A DNA stretch of 64,000 bases from Lustribacter sp965277075 (GCA_965277075.1 OZ255707.1:496001-560000), one strand, 5' to 3'. Shown: positions 34,015 through 44,043, counted from the first letter of the stretch. Notes: generated by a model from the sequence alone, not told the origin. Made by a program: numbers and translations.

Positions 34015-36251
34015 GTGCGACACGGGCGGCTTTTCTGACCGGGACGACGGCGCTGATCGTCGTCGCCGGCGCAACACCGCGCGGCTTCGCGGTGGCGGCC
34101 GACGCACCGGCTCCGGCGTCGACGACGCTCGGCGCGTGGTTGCGCATGCTGCCCGACGGTACGGTCGAGATGTACACCGATAAAGTGGAAGTCGGTATGG
34201 GCGTGCCGACCGGACTCGCACAGTTCGTCGCCGACGAACTCGACGTCCCGTTCGCCAGCGTGCGGCCGATCTTGGGCGATACGTCGACGACGGTCGCCGC
34301 AGGCGGTGTCGGCGGCAGTAACTCGACGTTCCGCGGCAATGCCGCGATTCGCAACGCCGCAGCCGAAATGCGCCGCATTCTCGTCACCGCGGCGGCCGCA
34401 AAGCTGGGCACGGCTCCCGAAGCGCTCTACGTGAGCGAGGGCGTCGTGCACCTAAGCCCGTCGGTCAACGTGCGGTATACCGATCTGCTCGGCGCGCTCG
34501 TTCCCGACCCGAAATTCCCGTTGTCCGGCGAGGGTTTTACGACCGCACCGAAAGTGCCGGCGCAGCCGAAAGCATGGAGCGCGTACACGATCGTCGGCGA
34601 GCCGGTTCCGCGGCTGGACGCAAAAGCAAAAGCGTTCGGACGCTATCCGTACGTCGTCAACGTGCGGCGGCCGGGGATGCTGCACGGGCGCTCGACGATG
34701 CCGCCCTCGATCGGTGCAACCGTGGTCGCCGTCGATGCGACCGGCGTTCGCGACATGGGCGACGCGCGCGTCATCCGCGTGCGCGACTTCGTCGGCATCG
34801 TTGCGACGCGCGAGTGGGATGCGATTCGCGCGGCGCGGGCGCTCAAGGTTCGTTGGAGCGCGCCGAGTACCACGCTGCCCGCGCAGAACACGCTCGCCGC
34901 CTACATGTGGGCGCAGCCGATCGTAAAAACCGACGTTGTCAAAGCCGGCGACGTCGCGGGCGCACTCGGAGCGGCGCCGCTGACGGCGGAGTACGTGTGG
35001 CCGTTTCAATCGCACGCAAACATGGGCCCGGGTTGCACGGTCGTCGACGTGCGACCCGACGGCGTTACCGTTTGGTCGGGCACACAGAAGACGCACGCGC
35101 TCAAGCAAGGCGTGGCGCAGGTACTCGGCCTTCCGGCCGAGCGCGTCGAGGTGCAGTGGGTGTCCGACGCGGGCTCCTACGGCCGTGCCGGTTTGGAAGA
35201 ATCCGCCGCCGCGGCGGCGTTGCTCTCGCGCGCCGCTGGTCACCCGGTGCGCGTGCAGTCGATGCGCGCGGACAACACGCAATGGGGCAATAAAGCGCCG
35301 GCCATCGTCGGTCGCGTGCGCGGCACGCTCGTAAACGGTTCCATCGTCGCGTTCGACGCGACGTTACGTCAGTTCAACGGGAACGAGATCGTCTCGCATC
35401 CGGACGTCGCGGGTTCGTTTCTCGCGGGCCAGATGGCCGGCTTTCCCAATCCGGGAGACACGTTCGAATTCGGTCAATACGGCCGCAACTCGGCGAGCTA
35501 CGATATTCCGAATCTGCGCTCGACCGCCGAGCTGATCGCCCCGTTCGCCCCGCGTCTCTCGCCGCTGCGCACCGCGCACATGCGCGATCCCGAAGGCCCG
35601 GGGACGACCTGGGTCATCGAGTCGTTCATCGACGAACTCGCCGCCGCGGCCGGCGCCGACGCCGTCGCGTTCCGCCGTAAGCACCTTGGCAATGCGCGGC
35701 ACGTCGACGTGCTCGCACAGGCGGCGGCTGCCGCCGGTTGGGAGACGCGGCCGTCGGCATCGCGCAAACACACGAACGCGCACGGTGAACTCCTCGGACG
35801 CGGCGTGGCATTCGCGACGCGCGGCGAAACGATCGTCGCGACCGTTGCCTACGTCGCCGTCGCTCCGAAATCGGGCAAAGTTCGCGTCCAGCGCATCATT
35901 TGCGCGCAGGACTGCGGCTTCATCGTCAACCCGAAATCGCTGCAAGGCACCATCGAAGCAAATCTGATGCAGTCGATCAGCCGCTCGATCTACGAACAGG
36001 TGACGTGGAATCACGAGACCGTTACGTCGCGCGACTGGGTGACGTATCCGATCCTCCACACCGCCGACATGCCGGACGAGGTCAAGATCGTCATGGTTCA
36101 CCGTCCGTCGGTTCCGCCGGCCGGCGCGGGCGAGCCGTCGTCGCGCCCGACGGCGGCGGCGATCGGTAACGCCGTCTTCGACGCCACCGGTGTGCGCGTT
36201 CGGACGGCGCCGCTCACGCCGGCAAACGTGCTCGCGGCAATGCGAGCGTAG
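34011..36251 (+). CDS. Molybdopterin-binding subunit of a molybdenum hydroxylase (IorB-like)
   Basis: 746 aa. Domains: N-terminal leader (1-30), aldehyde oxidase hammerhead-like half and the two-part molybdopterin-binding region. The catalytic Glu candidate is in PPAGAGEPSS near the C terminus. The IorB subfamily is usually exported by Tat; here the leader has only one Arg (ATRAAFLTG) before a hydrophobic core and an Ala-rich cleavage region (FAVAAD). With the IorA-like subunit it probably oxidises a heterocycle or aldehyde in the periplasm, using the cofactor made by MoeA. Substrate unknown. Confidence 0.9.
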   Translation: MSATRAAFLTGTTALIVVAGATPRGFAVAADAPAPASTTLGAWLRMLPDGTVEMYTDKVEVGMGVPTGLAQFVADELDVPFASVRPILGDTSTTVAAGGVGGSNSTFRGNAAIRNAAAEMRRILVTAAAAKLGTAPEALYVSEGVVHLSPSVNVRYTDLLGALVPDPKFPLSGEGFTTAPKVPAQPKAWSAYTIVGEPVPRLDAKAKAFGRYPYVVNVRRPGMLHGRSTMPPSIGATVVAVDATGVRDMGDARVIRVRDFVGIVATREWDAIRAARALKVRWSAPSTTLPAQNTLAAYMWAQPIVKTDVVKAGDVAGALGAAPLTAEYVWPFQSHANMGPGCTVVDVRPDGVTVWSGTQKTHALKQGVAQVLGLPAERVEVQWVSDAGSYGRAGLEESAAAAALLSRAAGHPVRVQSMRADNTQWGNKAPAIVGRVRGTLVNGSIVAFDATLRQFNGNEIVSHPDVAGSFLAGQMAGFPNPGDTFEFGQYGRNSASYDIPNLRSTAELIAPFAPRLSPLRTAHMRDPEGPGTTWVIESFIDELAAAAGADAVAFRRKHLGNARHVDVLAQAAAAAGWETRPSASRKHTNAHGELLGRGVAFATRGETIVATVAYVAVAPKSGKVRVQRIICAQDCGFIVNPKSLQGTIEANLMQSISRSIYEQVTWNHETVTSRDWVTYPILHTADMPDEVKIVMVHRPSVPPAGAGEPSSRPTAAAIGNAVFDATGVRVRTAPLTPANVLAAMRA

Positions 36252-36253
36252 CG

Positions 36254-37432
36254 TCAGGCGAAGTGCAGCGTGCCCTCGACGCGCTGCACCGATGACGCGA
36301 ACGCCGTTTCACCGCGACGCGCGAGCGTGTCGTAGAGCGCGAGCGCCGTCGTGCGTGAAAGCACGGCGGCGCGATACCAGTTGAACGTCGTCACCGGCTG
36401 CCACTGCGCGTAGCGCGCTTTGAGCCGGTCGCTCACGACATGCATGGCGGGGATTGCTGCGACGAAATCGTGATCGCTCAGGTTGCTGATGAACGCTTCG
36501 AGGGGCACGGGCATGGACGCCAGCGCGTAGCCGCCGCCTTCTGCCTTTACGAGCCCGTACTGAACGGGGTCGGCGCCGGCGACGAGCGCCGCAGCGCGAC
36601 ACCAGTCGGCGACCTTCGCTTCGTCGCCGAGTGACGGCGCCGCGTGCGCAGAGAGCAACGTCGTGACGAAGCGCGGCGTGTGTCCGTGCACGATCGCTTC
36701 GGCACCGCTGAGAATATGGTGCGCGCCGGTTCCGGCGATCGTGAGTTCATCGAAGAGCGAGCCGTCGTCGCGCCACCCGAAGACGACGGCTTTCATGATG
36801 TCGTGATAGAGCGCGGCGCCGACGACGGTGTCGCGGTCGACCGTCTTGTGGTTCGCAAAATAGTGCGCGTCGTAGGTCGACGCGAACTGCTGCGCCATCG
36901 TCGCGTTGAAATATTCGTGTGCCGCGAGTCCGCCCGGGTACGCGTGATGCGATCCGTCGCTCGAACCGGGCGTCGACCAAAACGGCTGCACGACAGTCGC
37001 GCTCCCGGGTTCGGTTCCCGGCGGAAAGATGCCGCTCACCGGCGCGTCCGGTGGGACGAACCCATTGCGCGCGAGCTCGTCGCGCACGGCGACCCGCGAC
37101 GCCGGCGTCTTGTGATTCGCCGCGTAATCGGGCGCCGGATAGTGCAGGAATGCGACGACGTACGCTTTGAGGTCGCCGTCGCTCAGTGTATTCGCCAGCG
37201 CTTCGACCGATGCGTAGGTCGCGCGCACCATCGGCGAGCCGGACGCGAGCGCAACGGCGCGCGCGTTACCGCGGGTGAGGGATCCCCGCGCCGCGGGCAA
37301 TGGATATTTCGCCGTGTCCGCGGCCTCGGCGATCGCCGCGGGACCCAGAACGAACGGCAACGCAGCCGCCGACATGACGCCGAAAAACGCTGCCCGATCG
37401 AATAACGTCGACCAGGACTGATCAACGCACAA
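36254..37432 (-). CDS. Exported HD-domain-like hypothetical protein
   Basis: 392 aa beginning at a TTG (GAGGG 8 bases upstream). The N terminus has one Arg followed by a hydrophobic run (DRAAFFGVMSAAALPFVLGPAAIAEA), a probable Tat-like or Sec signal. The middle has metal-ligand-like residues in HD-like order: SHHAYPGGLAAHEYF, ALYHDIMKAVVF, TGAHHILSGAEAIVHGH and LLSAHA. This suggests a metal-dependent HD-type phosphohydrolase exported from the cytoplasm, which would be unusual. No closer family is recognised. Adjacent and convergent to the IorB-like gene (2 bp apart). Confidence 0.75.
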   Translation of the reverse strand: MCVDQSWSTLFDRAAFFGVMSAAALPFVLGPAAIAEAADTAKYPLPAARGSLTRGNARAVALASGSPMVRATYASVEALANTLSDGDLKAYVVAFLHYPAPDYAANHKTPASRVAVRDELARNGFVPPDAPVSGIFPPGTEPGSATVVQPFWSTPGSSDGSHHAYPGGLAAHEYFNATMAQQFASTYDAHYFANHKTVDRDTVVGAALYHDIMKAVVFGWRDDGSLFDELTIAGTGAHHILSGAEAIVHGHTPRFVTTLLSAHAAPSLGDEAKVADWCRAAALVAGADPVQYGLVKAEGGGYALASMPVPLEAFISNLSDHDFVAAIPAMHVVSDRLKARYAQWQPVTTFNWYRAAVLSRTTALALYDTLARRGETAFASSVQRVEGTLHFA

Positions 37433-37453
37433 ACAGAGGGCCCTCGAACGTCG

Positions 37454-38716
37454 TCAGGTGTATGCGCGACGGAAGGTCGCGAACATATACGGGTAGTCGG
37501 CGTAGAACCAGTTTCGAAAACTGCGCCGCACCTGATGGTGCGACGTCACCGGCGAGGCGCCTTTCATCACGAAGTGCTTGCCGTCGAAGAAGTCCGCCGA
37601 GTAGACGGGATACGTCGGCATCGGCTGAAACCCGTCGAACGGTGCGAACGGCGTCGCCGTCCACTCCCAGCCGTTACCGATGAGATCGTGCACGCCCCAC
37701 GCGCTGACACCGGCTGGAGAGCTGCCGATCGGTTCGGGATCAAAGCGCCGAAAATCGAAGTTGCCGTGCGCCGCACTCGCCGGCGCGTCGCCCCACGGAT
37801 ACGCCCGCTCGTCACCGCCGGGCGTACCGAACGCCGCGCGATGATACTCGGCTTCGCTCGGCAATCGCGCGCCCGACCACGCGGCGAACGCCGCCGCATC
37901 ATCATGCGAGGCGTACACGGGCCAACTCATCGGCAACGGTATCTCGTCATAGACGGTACGCAGCCGGAACGCACCGTCGCGTTCGATCCAGAACGGCGGC
38001 AACGGGGCGCCGTCGCGCACGAACGCGAGAAAGTCGCCGTTGGTAACGTCGTGGACGTCGATCCCGAACGCATCGACATCGACGACGTGCGCGTCGAATT
38101 CATTGTCCCAGCCGAAACGTTCGCCACGGCGCGCGCCGAGCGTCGCGCGGCCGGCGCCGACGGCGACCGGCTCGCGCCGCGGCGGCAAGACGTCGCGTAC
38201 GTCGGGAGACGGCCCGCGTTTCGCGCTACGTGGTAGGCGGGCGACGATGTAAAGCAACGTTTCGTGATGCATCGGTTCATGTTCGAGGATGTTGTAGACC
38301 GCTTCGGCGCCGGCGAGCATCGGATTGGCAGGATCGTCGAGCGTCGCGTGCGCGAGATCCGCGATGATCGCCTCGTCGCATGCCTGCGCAAAGCGCTGCA
38401 CGACGTCGCGTGCGGGCCAATCGGTCCGTTGCAGCTTTCCGGCCGAGTCGACATTCTCCGGATCGATCCCGCGTTGGAACAGCGCCTCCAGGTCGGTGTC
38501 GATCGGTGCGCCGCCGAGCGCGCGTCGGTGCAAAACGATGTATGAAAACCCGGGCAGATGACCGTCGTAAAAGACGAACGGATGACGGAGCGGAATCGGC
38601 GCATCATAGTACGCCGCGGGCGTCAGCGATGCAAAGATCGACGCGCTGCGCGAGCGGTTCGCACGGTACCAGTCGATGAGATGTGCGCGGTCCAGTCCGA
38701 CGGTCAGCGTTTCCAC
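37454..38716 (-). CDS. egtB: EgtB-like sulfoxide synthase
   Basis: 420 aa with a DinB-like N-terminal domain and a C-terminal formylglycine-generating-enzyme-like domain (GIDVHDVTNGDFLAF, ARLPSEAEYHRAAFG, LIGNGWEWTATPF, RRSFRNWF). The iron-binding HxxxHxE motif is at His146, His150, Glu152 (EHEPMHHE). EgtB joins a thiol to hercynine in ergothioneine synthesis. The partner EgtD methyltransferase is not in this window, so the role could also be ovothiol- or selenoneine-type (OvoA/SenA relatives share the fold). GTG start. Confidence 0.88.
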   Translation of the reverse strand: METLTVGLDRAHLIDWYRANRSRSASIFASLTPAAYYDAPIPLRHPFVFYDGHLPGFSYIVLHRRALGGAPIDTDLEALFQRGIDPENVDSAGKLQRTDWPARDVVQRFAQACDEAIIADLAHATLDDPANPMLAGAEAVYNILEHEPMHHETLLYIVARLPRSAKRGPSPDVRDVLPPRREPVAVGAGRATLGARRGERFGWDNEFDAHVVDVDAFGIDVHDVTNGDFLAFVRDGAPLPPFWIERDGAFRLRTVYDEIPLPMSWPVYASHDDAAAFAAWSGARLPSEAEYHRAAFGTPGGDERAYPWGDAPASAAHGNFDFRRFDPEPIGSSPAGVSAWGVHDLIGNGWEWTATPFAPFDGFQPMPTYPVYSADFFDGKHFVMKGASPVTSHHQVRRSFRNWFYADYPYMFATFRRAYT

Positions 38717-38735
38717 GTTCGTTCGTTACCCTTTT

Positions 38736-41645
38736 CTACACGGCCCTCGCGTCCCGCTTCGCCCGCCCGTCGATATAGGCTTCGAGCGCCGTCCGCGGGA
38801 TCGCTTGCGAGAAGTAGAAACCCTGAACCCGATCGCAGCGTTGCTCGCGCAGGAAGTCGAGTTGCCCATCCGTCTCGACGCCCTCCGCTACGACCTCCAA
38901 GTCGAGCGCATGCGCCATCGCAATGACGGTGCGCACGATCGTTGCGTCGTCGGGCTCCGCGGCGAGGTCGGTCACGAACGACCGATCGATCTTGATCGAA
39001 TCGAGCGGAAACCGGCGAAGATACCCAAGCGACGAGTAGCCCGTTCCGAAATCGTCGACGGAGAGCCGGACCCCTTCCGCCCCGAGGTCGCGCATGATGT
39101 TGACCGTCACTTCGGCATCGTTCATCGCGACCGACTCCGTGATCTCGAGCTCGAGCGCGGTCGGATCGAGCGACGCCTGCTCGAGAATCATACGAATTTT
39201 GCGCGCCAGACGATGCTGGTGGAATTGCCGTGCGCTCAAGTTGACGGAAAGACGCAGATCGCGTGCGACCGTGCGGCGCATCTCGGCGATGTCGGCGCAC
39301 GCCGTCTCGAGCACGAAGTCGCCGATGTTGACGATCAGGCCGCTCAGTTCAGCATTCGGAATGAAGTGACCCGGTAACACGAGCCCGGAGCGCGGATGAT
39401 TCCAGCGCACGAGCGCCTCGACGGCGACAAGGTCGCCGGAAACGAGGTCATGTTGCGGCTGGTAATACACGACAAACTCGTTGTTGTCGAGCGCCTTGCG
39501 CAATGTTTTCTCTTGCGAGAGCCGCGTTTGCAGCGTCGCGTTGAGTGCCGGTGTGAAGAACTGATAGGTGTTTCGGCCACGGTCTTTGGCGCGGTACATC
39601 GCGACGTCGGCATGTTTAACGAGGGTTTCGGCATCACTTCCGTCGCTCGGAAACGACGCGATTCCGATACTCGTCGTCACGAAGTGTTCCATGCCGCCCA
39701 TGTGCACCGGCTCTTCGACTGCGCCGATGATGCGCTCGCCGAGCGCGGCGAGGGCCGGCAAGTCGGGAGCTCCCAGAGCGAGGACGACGAACTCGTCGCC
39801 GCCCATGCGCGCGACGATGTCACCGGAACGGATCGCGCCTGCGAGCCGCTTCCCGACGATCTGCAACAGCTGGTCGCCGCTCTCGTGACCGAGCGTGTCG
39901 TTGATGTCCTTGAATCGATCGAGGTCGAGGAAGAGTACGCCGACCGGCGAGCCCGTGATGCGCGCATCTTCGAGACGGTCGCGCAACTGTTCGATCAACC
40001 ACAGGCGATTCGGCAGCGTCGTCACCGTATCGGTATAGGCGAGGGTATGCAAACGTGCGCGCGACCGCCCACGGTCGATCGCCGAGTTGACCAATGCGCC
40101 CATCAGGGCGACGAGGTCGTGATCGACGTCGTCGAACTCCCGGTTACGCGCGACATGCGAGGCAAAAGAAAGGCTGCCGTAGGGGATATTCCCGGTTGTG
40201 ATGCGCGTCCCGATCAGCGCGCGCAAGGGCGTCCCGTCGGTATCTTGCAGCGGGGCGAGAATCGTCAGATCGTGCAGCGCCAAGGGGCGATCCGTCGCGA
40301 TCGAAAGGCGCGCGAGCGATGCCGGCAGCGGTTCTCCGTACGTTGCGACGATCGTGTCCGAGTTCGCATCGTAGAGTGCGGCTGACGACATGCCGAGAAT
40401 TCGGCAGCCTGCCTCGAGCGTCGCCGCGATTTGACGTTCCGCGTTTTCGTTCGCGGCCGCCGCCGTCAAGTAGAGGTCGCGAATGCGGCCCGCATGCGTC
40501 GCGTTTTGCTGTTGCTGCGAAATCTCCGCGCGCCGGTCGCGGACGTGCGCGTGCACGCCCACCGCACGGTTCTGCAGCTTCATCGGGATCATCGTTACGA
40601 ATGTCGGAATCCCGGCGTCAGGCGCACCGACGCTCACCTCCGCTCCGCTCGCAATTCCGGCCAGCGCGCGGTTAAACGACGCGAGCGCCACGGGAATGTC
40701 GGCGGGAACAACGAGGTCGAGCAGGCTCAAGCCGACGAATTCGCTTGCGTCGATGCCATGCATGCGGCCGGCCGCGGCGTTCGCCGCCGTCACGATGCTC
40801 CCGGCGTCGAACGTCAGCATCGGGTCGGGATTATTGTCGAAGAGCGATCGCGCACGTTCCTCGCTCGCCTCGATGCGTTCCATCGTCTCCTGTTGTAGCG
40901 AGACGTCGTGGATGTTGACGAAGGCGCCGCAAATCTTTTTCTTACGGCGGATCGGGCCGCCCGTGATGTTCCCGGTCAACGTCGTCCCATCCGGGCGGAC
41001 GAGCGGGACGAGCATGTTGAGCGTCAAGCCGCCCACAACGCGGCTGAACAAGCCGCGTACGAGCTCGATGCTCTCGGCGGCGACGAACTCGTCGTAGCGG
41101 CGCCCGATCAACGCGGCGACGGGGACGCGCATCAATCGCGACGCAGCTTCGTTGGCGTCGGTGAGCAGACCGTCGAGATCGAAGAACGTCACCGCATCCG
41201 GTGTCGCAGAAAACAGTGAGGACAGACGATTCTCGCTCTCGGCGACGGCTTCGCGCGCGGCGATCACGTCGCTGATGTCTTCAACGAGACTGATGAACCC
41301 GCGGAAGTCGTCGCGCGTGACGAACGCGTTGAACCAGCGGCAGGTAATCGTGGTACCGTCCTTGCGACGGTTGCGATTTTCCGAGGAATTCCAGTTCGCG
41401 TCGCCGCTCAGCAACTGCGAGACGATGCCCGCCACGTGCGCGACGTCGTCGTCGGCGACGAACCCGATGTCCTGCATCGTCTTCCCGAGCACGTCGCTCG
41501 AGGTCCATCCGAAGATCGTTTCGGCTTGAGAAGACCATTCGGTGAACCGGCCGTTGTCATCCCAACCGACGAGCGCGAGCGGACTCTGATTCAGATACAC
41601 ATGGAGCAAGTCGCTTGCCGCGAAGGTGTACCCGTGCTCCGTCAC
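38736..41645 (-). CDS. Multi-PAS, GAF, GGDEF-EAL c-di-GMP enzyme
   Basis: 969 aa, apparently cytosolic (no transmembrane helix). Three PAS domains (about residues 10-125, 135-260, 263-375), a GAF domain (about 392-535), GGDEF (about 540-700, RMGGDEFVVLALG intact) and EAL (about 715-960, VEALVRWNHPRSG, ITESVAMNDAEV, DDFGTGYSSLGYL). Both enzymatic motifs are intact. A signal relay through several PAS/GAF sensors is likely. GTG start; ends 3 bp from the ALDH gene stop. Confidence 0.94.
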   Translation of the reverse strand: MTEHGYTFAASDLLHVYLNQSPLALVGWDDNGRFTEWSSQAETIFGWTSSDVLGKTMQDIGFVADDDVAHVAGIVSQLLSGDANWNSSENRNRRKDGTTITCRWFNAFVTRDDFRGFISLVEDISDVIAAREAVAESENRLSSLFSATPDAVTFFDLDGLLTDANEAASRLMRVPVAALIGRRYDEFVAAESIELVRGLFSRVVGGLTLNMLVPLVRPDGTTLTGNITGGPIRRKKKICGAFVNIHDVSLQQETMERIEASEERARSLFDNNPDPMLTFDAGSIVTAANAAAGRMHGIDASEFVGLSLLDLVVPADIPVALASFNRALAGIASGAEVSVGAPDAGIPTFVTMIPMKLQNRAVGVHAHVRDRRAEISQQQQNATHAGRIRDLYLTAAAANENAERQIAATLEAGCRILGMSSAALYDANSDTIVATYGEPLPASLARLSIATDRPLALHDLTILAPLQDTDGTPLRALIGTRITTGNIPYGSLSFASHVARNREFDDVDHDLVALMGALVNSAIDRGRSRARLHTLAYTDTVTTLPNRLWLIEQLRDRLEDARITGSPVGVLFLDLDRFKDINDTLGHESGDQLLQIVGKRLAGAIRSGDIVARMGGDEFVVLALGAPDLPALAALGERIIGAVEEPVHMGGMEHFVTTSIGIASFPSDGSDAETLVKHADVAMYRAKDRGRNTYQFFTPALNATLQTRLSQEKTLRKALDNNEFVVYYQPQHDLVSGDLVAVEALVRWNHPRSGLVLPGHFIPNAELSGLIVNIGDFVLETACADIAEMRRTVARDLRLSVNLSARQFHQHRLARKIRMILEQASLDPTALELEITESVAMNDAEVTVNIMRDLGAEGVRLSVDDFGTGYSSLGYLRRFPLDSIKIDRSFVTDLAAEPDDATIVRTVIAMAHALDLEVVAEGVETDGQLDFLREQRCDRVQGFYFSQAIPRTALEAYIDGRAKRDARAV

Positions 41646-41648
41646 CGC

Positions 41649-43115
41649 TTACGGGCCGTCAACAGTTGCGCTCGCAGCGTTGAAATCGAGATACGCGCGC
41701 AGCCCCGGCAGTCCGCCTTCGCGACCGAATCCTGACTCGCGGTAGCCGCCGAATGGCGAGCTCGGGTCAAACCGGTTGAATGTCGAGCACCACACGACGC
41801 CCGCCTTCAGGCGGTTCGCGACGTACATGCTCTTTGAGCCTTTGTCCGTCCACACGCCCGCGCTCAGGCCGAAGCGCGTGTTGTTCGCCTTTTCGATCGC
41901 CTCGTCAGCCGTTCGGAAACTGAGAATCGACAAGACGGGCCCGAAAATCTCTTCGCGCGCGATGCGCATTGCCGGGCCGACGCCGGTGAAAAACGACGCC
42001 GGAAAAAAAGCGCCGTGCTCGGGAACCGTCGCCGACTGCCGATGGAACGTCGCACCGTCGGCAATACCGCTCGCGACGAGTTCTTCGATGCGATCGAGTT
42101 GCGCGTGCGAGTTGATCGCGCCGATGTCCGTATTCTTATCGAGCGGATCGCCGATCCGCAGCGTCTCGATGCGCTGACCGAGCCGCGCAACGACTTCGTC
42201 GTGAATTGGCTCTTGCACGAGCAAACGCGATCCCGCGCAGCACACGTGACCTTGATTGAAGTAAATCCCGTTGACGACGCCTTCGATCGCCGCGTCGAGC
42301 GGTGCGTCGGCGAAGACGATGTTCGCGGCCTTTCCGCCGAGCTCGAGCGTCATCGGAAGGCGCGACGACGCGCGCGTCCGTGCGATCGCTTTGCCGACTT
42401 CGGTCGAACCGGTGAAGGCAATCTTATCGATGCCGCCGTGAGCGACCAGAGCCGCGCCGGTCGCGCCGTCCCCGGTGACGACGTTGAGCACGCCGGGCGG
42501 CAGATCGGCTTCCGCGCAGATTTCAGCGAGCCGCAACGCCGAGAGCGGTGTCGTCTCCGCGGGCTTGAGAACGATCGTATTTCCGGCGGCGAGCGCCGGA
42601 GCGATTTTCCACGCCGCCATCAGCAGCGGGAAGTTCCACGGGACGATCGCGCCGACGACGCCCAGCGCGTGCGGTGAGCGACCGGCACGTGCGGCGTACG
42701 CGAGCTTATCGGCCCAACCCGCATAGTAGAAGAAGTGTGCGGCCGCCTGCGGCACGTCGAAGTCGCGTGATTCCTTGATCGGTTTCCCGTTGTCGAGCGT
42801 CTCGAGGACGGCGAGTTCGCGCGAGCGCTCCGAGATCGCTCGAGCGATACGATACATATAGGCGGCGCGACGCGCGGGCGTGAGCCGGCGCCAGTAGCGA
42901 TCGTACGCAACGCGGGCAGCGGCAACGGCGCGGTCGACGTCGGCGGCCGTGCCGACAGCGACCTGCGCGAGTTCGCCGTCGGTCGCCGGGTTCAACGAGG
43001 TGAACGTCGCGTCACCGCTCGACGCGACGGATTCGCCGCCGATGAAATGTCCGTAGCACGGGGCGATGCGTGCCGGCGTGCTTTCGAGCGAACTGACGTA
43101 TTGCAACGTTGCCAC
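41649..43115 (-). CDS. Aldehyde dehydrogenase family protein
   Basis: 488 aa, full-length NAD(P)-dependent ALDH. Catalytic Cys in NQGHVCCAGSRLL, general-base Glu in TLELGGKAANIVF, nucleotide-binding FTGSTEVGKAIA and PWNFPLLMAAWKIAPALAAGN. GTG start (MATLQYVSS). It lies 5 bp downstream of deoC on the same strand, a pairing common in bacteria where acetaldehyde released by DeoC is oxidised. It may also partner the short ALDH-like protein at 24361. Cytosolic. Confidence 0.94.
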   Translation of the reverse strand: MATLQYVSSLESTPARIAPCYGHFIGGESVASSGDATFTSLNPATDGELAQVAVGTAADVDRAVAAARVAYDRYWRRLTPARRAAYMYRIARAISERSRELAVLETLDNGKPIKESRDFDVPQAAAHFFYYAGWADKLAYAARAGRSPHALGVVGAIVPWNFPLLMAAWKIAPALAAGNTIVLKPAETTPLSALRLAEICAEADLPPGVLNVVTGDGATGAALVAHGGIDKIAFTGSTEVGKAIARTRASSRLPMTLELGGKAANIVFADAPLDAAIEGVVNGIYFNQGHVCCAGSRLLVQEPIHDEVVARLGQRIETLRIGDPLDKNTDIGAINSHAQLDRIEELVASGIADGATFHRQSATVPEHGAFFPASFFTGVGPAMRIAREEIFGPVLSILSFRTADEAIEKANNTRFGLSAGVWTDKGSKSMYVANRLKAGVVWCSTFNRFDPSSPFGGYRESGFGREGGLPGLRAYLDFNAASATVDGP

Positions 43116-43120
43116 GATCG

Positions 43121-43999
43121 TCAGTCCCGTCCGATCGCATCGGGCGACGTATAGCGCCCCGTGCGTTCTTTTTCACGCTGCAACAAGAGATCGTCGAGCA
43201 GCGACGACGCGCCGATGCGAAAGAGATCCGGGTCGAGCCACTCGCCGCCCAGCGTTTCATCGATCAAGACGAGGTAGGCGAACGCGCTCTTCGTCGTGCG
43301 GATTCCGCCGGCGGCTTTGAAGCCGCGCCGCTCGCCGGTGCGGCGATAGAAGGCGCGCAGCGACTCGCACATCGCGAGCGCAATCGGCAACGTTGCGGAG
43401 ATGCCGATTTTTCCGGTCGACGTCTTTATCGTGTCGGCGCCGGCGTCGAGCGCGATGTCGCTCGCGTGCCGAATCGCGTCGTACGAACCGAGTTCGCCGG
43501 CTTCGAGAATCGCTTTGACATGAACGCTTCCGCACAGTCGTTTGACGGCGGCAACTTCGGCGAACACCGTCGCTTCGTCGCCCGCGAGAAACGCACCGCG
43601 GTCGATCACCATGTCGATCTCGTCGGCGCCCGACACCAGCGCAGCTTCCGTGTCGCGCAGCTTCACGTCGAGCGACGAGAGGCCGCTCGGAAACGCGGTT
43701 GCTACGGACGCCACCTTCACACCGCTGCCCCCGAGCGCGTCTTTCGCAACGGCCACGAGATTCGGATAGACGCAGACCGCCGCGACCGCCGGCGCGCCGG
43801 GTGCCGGCTGGCGCGCCTTCGCGCAGAGAGAGCGCACGCGTCCGGGGGAGTCTTTGCCCTCGAGCGTCGTGAGGTCGATGCAGCGGATCGCGAGATCGAT
43901 CGCCGCACGCTTCGCTTCGCGCTTGATCGAACGCGTAGAGAAGCCGGCGGCTCGGGATTCGAGCATGACGGCATCGACGACCGGTGATGGCGCAAGCAT
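43121..43999 (-). CDS. deoC: Deoxyribose-phosphate aldolase
   Basis: 292 aa, the longer DeoC form. It cleaves deoxyribose 5-phosphate to glyceraldehyde 3-phosphate and acetaldehyde. Schiff-base lysine in DTIKTSTGKIG and the second lysine in GFKAAGGIRT are present. The N-terminal motif GFSTRSIKREAKRAAIDLAIRCIDLTTLEG is typical. ATG 43999 is chosen; the frame extends upstream but with no homology and no Shine-Dalgarno. An ALDH gene follows directly. Confidence 0.94.
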   Translation of the reverse strand: MLAPSPVVDAVMLESRAAGFSTRSIKREAKRAAIDLAIRCIDLTTLEGKDSPGRVRSLCAKARQPAPGAPAVAAVCVYPNLVAVAKDALGGSGVKVASVATAFPSGLSSLDVKLRDTEAALVSGADEIDMVIDRGAFLAGDEATVFAEVAAVKRLCGSVHVKAILEAGELGSYDAIRHASDIALDAGADTIKTSTGKIGISATLPIALAMCESLRAFYRRTGERRGFKAAGGIRTTKSAFAYLVLIDETLGGEWLDPDLFRIGASSLLDDLLLQREKERTGRYTSPDAIGRD

Positions 44000-44043
44000 G
44001 CAAGTTGCGTTCGCGGAACGCGTCTGCGGTGACCTCGTTTCGG

